Shown here piece by piece: positions 31,899-36,339 of a stretch of DNA of 36,339 bases. Under the pieces are notes generated by a model, which searched no databases, was not told the DNA's origin, and saw only the letters and a program-made list of their open reading frames with translations. A program made the translations under genes and the position numbers. Each line of letters opens with the position of its first letter. Position 1 is the stretch's first letter. This DNA comes from UBA3064 sp023258775 (GTDB lineage: Bacteria; Pseudomonadota; Gammaproteobacteria; Burkholderiales; Burkholderiaceae_E): positions 1 to 36,339 of the forward strand of contig JBIKXS010000035.1 of assembly GCA_044355655.1 (NCBI GenBank), given 5' to 3'.

Positions 31899-32702
31899 GT
31901 GACCTATGAAACCCTGCAATGTGAGCTCAATCAGGGCGTTGGCCTGATCTGGCTCAACCGTCCTGATCTTCGCAACGCGATGAACGATGTCATGCTCGGC
32001 GAACTCACCCAGGCGCTTGGTGACGCAATCAGCGACGATGAGGTACGCGTCATCTTACTTGCAGGCCGTGGTAAGGCTTTTTGTGCAGGCGGTGATTTGG
32101 CATGGATGAAAAAGGCGCGCGCGATGAGCCCTGAGGAGGCACGCGCCGATTCGGGAAGGCTTGCAGGGGTTTTGCGCCTATTACACCAAAGCCCCAAACC
32201 GACAGTTGCAAGCGTGCATGGCGCAGCCTTTGCTGGCGGCATGGGTTTGGTTGCGGCATGCGATATCGCAATTGCTAGCGCAGACACTCGCTTTTGCCTC
32301 TCCGAAGTCAAGCTTGGGCTTATTCCGGCCATGATCAGTCCTTATGTGATCAAGGCCATTGGCGAGCGTCAGGCAAGGCGCTACTTTTTAAGCGCCGAAG
32401 TCTTTGAGGCTGCCGAAGCCTGGCGTATCGGATTGGTGCAAAGCATTGTTCCTGCGAACGAACTCGACGGTGCAGTCAATGCCATGCTCGGCCAATTACT
32501 TGCAGCCGGACCGCAGGCGATGGGGCATTGCAAGCAATTGATCGCCGATGTGGCTGGCAAAGTCATCGATGACGCCTTGAGCGCCGAAACCGCAGCACGC
32601 ATCGCCCAGGTGCGGGCAAGCGATGAGGCGCAAGAGGGCATTGCCGCGTTTTTCGAAAAGCGCAAACCCTCCTGGCTCGCAAGCCTGGATCAACCAACGT
32701 GA
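31899..32702 (+). CDS. liuC: Methylglutaconyl-CoA hydratase (enoyl-CoA hydratase family)
   Basis: This crotonase-fold enzyme hydrates 3-methylglutaconyl-CoA to HMG-CoA. The 267-aa protein has the first oxyanion block GKAFCAGGDLAWMKKA (residues 58-73), the second GAAFAGGMGLVAACD (108-122) and the catalytic Glu136 region SEVKLGLIPAMISPYV. The signature SPYVIKAIGERQARRYFLSA is typical of LiuC and AUH-like hydratases. The start is GTG 31899. It lies 65 bp after liuB and overlaps liuD by GTGA at its 3' end. Confidence 0.95.
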   Translation: MTYETLQCELNQGVGLIWLNRPDLRNAMNDVMLGELTQALGDAISDDEVRVILLAGRGKAFCAGGDLAWMKKARAMSPEEARADSGRLAGVLRLLHQSPKPTVASVHGAAFAGGMGLVAACDIAIASADTRFCLSEVKLGLIPAMISPYVIKAIGERQARRYFLSAEVFEAAEAWRIGLVQSIVPANELDGAVNAMLGQLLAAGPQAMGHCKQLIADVAGKVIDDALSAETAARIAQVRASDEAQEGIAAFFEKRKPSWLASLDQPT

Positions 32703-34813
32703 AAGCAATCCGCAGGCTTCTGATTGCCAACCGCGGCGAAATCGCTTGCCGGGTTATACGGAGCGCACAACAACTCGGCATTCACTGTATTGCGGTCTAT
32801 TCAGAAGCGGACAGGCACGCAGCTCATGTTGCTTTGGCCGACGAGGCGGTTTTCATTGGCCCCCCAGCCGCGCGGCTTTCTTACCTCAACCAAGCCGTCT
32901 TGCTCAAGGCAGCAGGCGAATCAACGGCAGACGCGATTCATCCCGGTTATGGTTTTTTGTCAGAAAATGCCGAGTTTGCGCAAGCGGTCATCGATGCAGG
33001 CATGCGTTTTATCGGACCTAGCCCTGCCGCCATTTCAGCGATGGGGAGCAAGGCCAACGCCAAAGCCTTGATGGCGGCAGCGGGCGTCGCGCTGGTGCCC
33101 GGTTATTACGGCGAACGCCAGGATGCTGACTTCCTCACAGCGCAGGCAGCGCTTGTGGGCTATCCGGTGCTGATCAAGGCAACCGCGGGCGGTGGCGGCA
33201 AAGGTATGCGCCGGGTGGATGAGGCCACGGACTTTGCAGCGGCGCTGGCATCGTGTCAGCGAGAAGCTTTATCGAGTTTTGGTGATGCGCAGGTATTAAT
33301 CGAGCGCTATATCGTCGAACCCAGGCATATCGAGGTCCAGATTTTTGGCGACCAGCAGGGCAAGATTGTCTCACTGCTTGAGCGCGATTGCAGCTTGCAG
33401 CGACGACATCAAAAAGTGATTGAAGAAGCGCCTGCACCGGGTTGGAGCCCGCAAAAGCGTCAGGCCATGAGCATGGCGGCCATCGCCGCGGCGCGCTCGG
33501 TGCACTATGTCGGTGCAGGCACCGTGGAATTCATCGTCGACCCAGCCGGTGATTTTTTCTTCATGGAAATGAACACCCGCTTGCAAGTCGAACACCCGGT
33601 CACTGAGATGATTTTGGGCGAAGATTTGGTGGCCTGGCAGCTCAAGGTTGCCATGGGTGAGCCCTTGCCTGCGCATTGGGAACATGTGAAGGCCCAGGGC
33701 CATGCCATCGAAGCAAGGCTTTATGCCGAGAATCCCCGCCGAGGCTTTCTGCCCTCGATGGGGCAGGTTCAATCGCTTTGCTTTCCTGAAGCGGCTGCAC
33801 AATTTGATGTGAGTGCGCCGATCCGGATTGATGCGGGCATACGAGAGGGCGATGTGATCAGCGGGGATTACGACCCGATGATTGCCAAGATCATTGTCCA
33901 TGGCAAGGATCGCCAACAAGCACTTGCAAGAATGCGTCAGGCGCTTGCCGCAAGCTCGGTGCTTGGCCCCGCAAACAATCGCGCTTTCCTACAAAGGCTT
34001 ATCGACCATCCCGCCGTGCAGGCAGGGCAACTCAGCACTGCCCTGATCGAACGAGAAATCGATAGCCTTGCTGGCGCGCTGAGCCCACAAGAAAGGCTTG
34101 AATCGCTGCTTGCGATCGCTGCTGCATGGGCACTGAGCCAACCATCAAGCCAATCCTGGGATGCTTTTGATCGCCGGGACGGCTGGCGCCACCATGGCCT
34201 TCAGGCGAGCGATCCTGCACGCCATCAACTTCGATTGCGTGCCATGGATGATGCGGTCTCATCGCAGGAGGAGACGATCGATATCCAGTGGCTGCCTGAC
34301 CTGACCGTATCGGTTCTTGGCCAGTCCTGGCGTTTGCGAGATGGCGAATTGACGACCCACCCATCGAAAGCGCTTGAGCTTGCGGCAAGCTTTGAGGCCT
34401 GCGAGCCGATGCCTTTAGATGGCAGTCATGGCAAAGGGCTGCAAGCGCAAAGCACCCTACGTTTGCAGGCGAGGCTCACGGGACTTGATAAGCCGCACAT
34501 CATGCTCGACTTAGCGCTGGCCAGTAGCGCTTGGCAAATCTTGCTCGAGGACAAGCATGCTGAAAGCAATCAGCAAAGCGCTGGTGCGCTTCTTGCTCCA
34601 ATGCCTGGAAAAATCATCGCGATCAATGCGTCTCAAGGCGATGGTGTCGAAGCTGGCCAAGTGCTTTTAGTCATGGAGGCGATGAAAATGGAGCATAGCC
34701 TTGTTGCGCCCTTTTCTGGTCAACTCATCAAGCTTGCCTATGGCCTTGGCGATCAAGTGCCTGATGGCGCGCTCATCGCCCAGATCGAAAAAGCCGGAGC
34801 GCCAGCAGCATGA
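32699..34813 (+). CDS. liuD: 3-Methylcrotonyl-CoA carboxylase, biotin-containing (alpha) subunit
   Basis: This subunit carboxylates its own biotin with ATP and bicarbonate. The 704-aa protein has the biotin carboxylase domain (LLIANRGEIACRVIRSA at the start, ATP-grasp KATAGGGGKGMR near residue 160, and MNTRLQVEHPVTE near 290). A variable middle part follows, then a C-terminal biotinyl domain with the biotin Lys663 in MEAMKMEHS. The start is GTG 32699 in GTGA, overlapping the liuC stop; no strong ribosome site is visible, so coupling is likely. MCC rather than PCC or ACC is assigned from the neighbouring LiuB and gene order. Confidence 0.96.
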   Translation: MKAIRRLLIANRGEIACRVIRSAQQLGIHCIAVYSEADRHAAHVALADEAVFIGPPAARLSYLNQAVLLKAAGESTADAIHPGYGFLSENAEFAQAVIDAGMRFIGPSPAAISAMGSKANAKALMAAAGVALVPGYYGERQDADFLTAQAALVGYPVLIKATAGGGGKGMRRVDEATDFAAALASCQREALSSFGDAQVLIERYIVEPRHIEVQIFGDQQGKIVSLLERDCSLQRRHQKVIEEAPAPGWSPQKRQAMSMAAIAAARSVHYVGAGTVEFIVDPAGDFFFMEMNTRLQVEHPVTEMILGEDLVAWQLKVAMGEPLPAHWEHVKAQGHAIEARLYAENPRRGFLPSMGQVQSLCFPEAAAQFDVSAPIRIDAGIREGDVISGDYDPMIAKIIVHGKDRQQALARMRQALAASSVLGPANNRAFLQRLIDHPAVQAGQLSTALIEREIDSLAGALSPQERLESLLAIAAAWALSQPSSQSWDAFDRRDGWRHHGLQASDPARHQLRLRAMDDAVSSQEETIDIQWLPDLTVSVLGQSWRLRDGELTTHPSKALELAASFEACEPMPLDGSHGKGLQAQSTLRLQARLTGLDKPHIMLDLALASSAWQILLEDKHAESNQQSAGALLAPMPGKIIAINASQGDGVEAGQVLLVMEAMKMEHSLVAPFSGQLIKLAYGLGDQVPDGALIAQIEKAGAPAA

Positions 34814-35739
34814 TCAATATCGCTGTCGTTTTTGCCGATCAAAAAGAGCGCATGAACTGGGTGCAGGCCCTTCAAGCTGCCTTTGACGAATCTGCGATTG
34901 AGGCTAAGGTCTGTGCTTACAAGGCCGAGTCCCCAGCCGACACGCTATTCAAAGCCGACTACGCGGTGGGTTGGTTGCCGCCGGCCGCTTTTTTTGCCTC
35001 ACAACCCCAACTCAAAGCCTTTTTCAATGCAGGCGCGGGTGTGGATGCGATTTTGCGCGCGCAAACGGTTCCGCCTGATCTTGCGATTTATCGACTCGAA
35101 GATGCTGGCATGGGCCGCCAAATGGCGCAATACTGTGCGCTTGAGTGTTTACATGTGCTCGGTCAGCGTGAGGCCTATGCTGCTGATCAGCAAGCTGCGC
35201 GCTGGCAGCAGCGCGAACCGCTTGATGCGCTCGATTATCCGGTTGGCATCGTCGGCATGGGGGTGCTTGGCCAGCAAGTTGCAGCAAGCCTTCGGGCACT
35301 TGGTTTTCCGGTACATGGTTACAGACGTCAAGACGATGCACCGGCGCTGTGGCAGGGGTTTTTGCACGCAACCCGCATCCTGATCTTGCTTGCACCACTC
35401 ACCGAAAAAACCCGAGGCATGATCAACGCCGAAGCCATTGGCCAGCTTCGACCCGGCGCTTGGTTAATCAATGTGGCAAGAGGCCCTTTGGTGGTCGAGG
35501 CCGACTTACTCGATGCGCTTGATCGCGGCAGTCTCGCAGGGGCAAGCCTTGATGTGTTCTGCCAGGAGCCGCTCGATCCCTCAAGTCGTTTTTGGAAGCA
35601 TCCCAAGGTCCGCATCACACCCCATGTGGCGGCATGCACCCTCTTGCAGCCTGCGGTGAAGCAAATCGCCGCTAAGATGATGCAACTCATCGGCGGCGAG
35701 TCCCCAAGCGGAAAGATTGACCGCAAGCTTGCTTATTAG
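34810..35739 (+). CDS. D-2-hydroxyacid dehydrogenase, GhrA-like (glyoxylate/hydroxypyruvate reductase A)
   Basis: This NAD(P)-dependent enzyme is expected to reduce 2-oxoacids to D-2-hydroxyacids. The 309-aa protein has GMGVLG (residues 150-155) in the Rossmann loop, and the catalytic triad Arg224 (NVARGPLVVE), Glu253 (DVFCQEPLD) and His272 (ITPHVAA). The length, the spacing and the Trp-rich start fit GhrA. Its ATG overlaps the liuD stop (ATGA), so it is co-translated with leucine catabolic genes. A substrate linked to leucine, such as 2-oxoisocaproate, is possible but not shown by sequence. Glyoxylate or hydroxypyruvate reduction is the family default. Confidence 0.9.
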   Translation: MINIAVVFADQKERMNWVQALQAAFDESAIEAKVCAYKAESPADTLFKADYAVGWLPPAAFFASQPQLKAFFNAGAGVDAILRAQTVPPDLAIYRLEDAGMGRQMAQYCALECLHVLGQREAYAADQQAARWQQREPLDALDYPVGIVGMGVLGQQVAASLRALGFPVHGYRRQDDAPALWQGFLHATRILILLAPLTEKTRGMINAEAIGQLRPGAWLINVARGPLVVEADLLDALDRGSLAGASLDVFCQEPLDPSSRFWKHPKVRITPHVAACTLLQPAVKQIAAKMMQLIGGESPSGKIDRKLAY

Positions 35740-35765
35740 TGAGAACTCCAGTGCAAGGAATTGGC

Positions 35766-36339
35766 ATGGCATCAAGTAGCAGCGCATCGGCGCAAGCACC
35801 GCATCCAACAACCCGCCCAACCGAGGTCTTCATCACCGAAGTCGGTCCTCGCGATGGTTTGCAAAATGAAAAACAGTTCATTGCAAGCGACTTAAAGATC
35901 GGTTTGGTCGATAGGCTTTCCAAGGCAGGCTGCTTGTCTATTGAGGTGGGCTCGTTTGTTTCGCCCAAATGGACGCCGCAAATGGCGGGGACCGATGCCG
36001 TGTTTGCCGGCATGAAGCGGATAAGTGGCGGTCGCTATAGCGCACTCACGCCTAATATGAAAGGTTTTGAGGCGGCGCTTGCAGCGGGTGCCGACGAGGT
36101 CGTTATTTTTGGCGCCGCCTCGGAAGCTTTTTCGCAGCGCAATATCAATTGTTCGATTGCCGAGTCATTGGCCCGTTTTGAGCCGGTTGCCCTTGCCGCC
36201 AAAACCCATGGCCTGCGCCTGCGTGCAGCGGTATCGGTTGCTTTTGGCTGCCCCTATCAAGGCGAGGTTAGCCTTCAAAGCGTGCTTGACGTGAGCCAGC
36301 GTTTTGCCGATATGGGCTGCGATGAAATTGGCATTGCTG
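35766..36339 (+). CDS. liuE: Hydroxymethylglutaryl-CoA lyase (partial, 3' end beyond window)
   Basis: This enzyme cleaves HMG-CoA to acetoacetate and acetyl-CoA, the last liu step. The first 191 residues are present. Diagnostic blocks are ITEVGPRDGLQNEK (Arg29, Asp30, active site), EVGSFVSPKWTPQMAG, LTPNMKGFEAALAAG, VVIFGAASEAFSQRNINCSI and SVAFGCPYQGEV. The metal-binding His pair and the catalytic Cys loop lie beyond the window edge. The start is ATG 35766 with AAGGAA six bases upstream; GTG 35751 is in frame but lacks a site. It begins 26 bp after the GhrA-like gene and is part of the same operon. Confidence 0.95.
   Translation, partial: MASSSSASAQAPHPTTRPTEVFITEVGPRDGLQNEKQFIASDLKIGLVDRLSKAGCLSIEVGSFVSPKWTPQMAGTDAVFAGMKRISGGRYSALTPNMKGFEAALAAGADEVVIFGAASEAFSQRNINCSIAESLARFEPVALAAKTHGLRLRAAVSVAFGCPYQGEVSLQSVLDVSQRFADMGCDEIGIA

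Overview
The window reads as ordinary chromosome from a betaproteobacterium, most likely Burkholderiales. The evidence is the gene order xth / pyrE / gatBAC divergent from mreBCD-mrdA-rodA, the use of the GatCAB amidotransferase, and an inducible-type leucine catabolic (liu) cluster. Genes are tightly packed: no gap between genes exceeds about 180 bp. I see no rRNA, tRNA, CRISPR array, insertion sequence, prophage or integrase. This assignment rests on recognising proteins and gene order, not on a database search.

Left part (1-8116): glmS (glucosamine-6-phosphate synthase); a small heat-shock protein on the minus strand behind a good sigma-32-like promoter; a PcaF-type thiolase; an AmpG-type muropeptide permease; a periplasmic M48 metalloprotease; exonuclease III; and pyrE.

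Middle (8086-17209): gatC-gatA-gatB (tRNA-dependent amidotransferase, minus strand) diverges from the rod-shape operon mreB-mreC-mreD-mrdA-rodA (plus strand). With glmS and ampG this makes the first half rich in cell-wall synthesis and recycling functions.

Right-middle (17303-25826): a quinone oxidoreductase-like enzyme, then a minus-strand unit running cupin enzyme -> periplasmic binding protein -> livG -> livF -> livH -> livM (a HAAT-family ABC importer). Next come a SMUG1-like uracil-DNA glycosylase and an MBL-fold hydrolase.

Right end (25960-36339): a compact plus-strand leucine/isovalerate degradation operon: isovaleryl-CoA dehydrogenase, thiolase, SDR, second acyl-CoA dehydrogenase, methylcrotonyl-CoA carboxylase beta (TTG start), methylglutaconyl-CoA hydratase (GTG start), methylcrotonyl-CoA carboxylase alpha (GTG start), a GhrA-like 2-hydroxyacid dehydrogenase, and HMG-CoA lyase cut by the window edge. 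Together they take isovaleryl-CoA to acetoacetate plus acetyl-CoA. The hydroxyacid dehydrogenase, second acyl-CoA dehydrogenase and SDR are not needed for the textbook route.

I did not find a clearly new biological system. The most unusual non-coding signals are four repeat patches in gene borders: a 7-bp period array (24669-24731), a 37-bp array (6347-6476), an 18-bp array (18361-18438) and a 19-bp direct repeat pair (1935-1997). There is also a hairpin in the hsp20 leader and a 7-codon mini-ORF between mreC and mreD.
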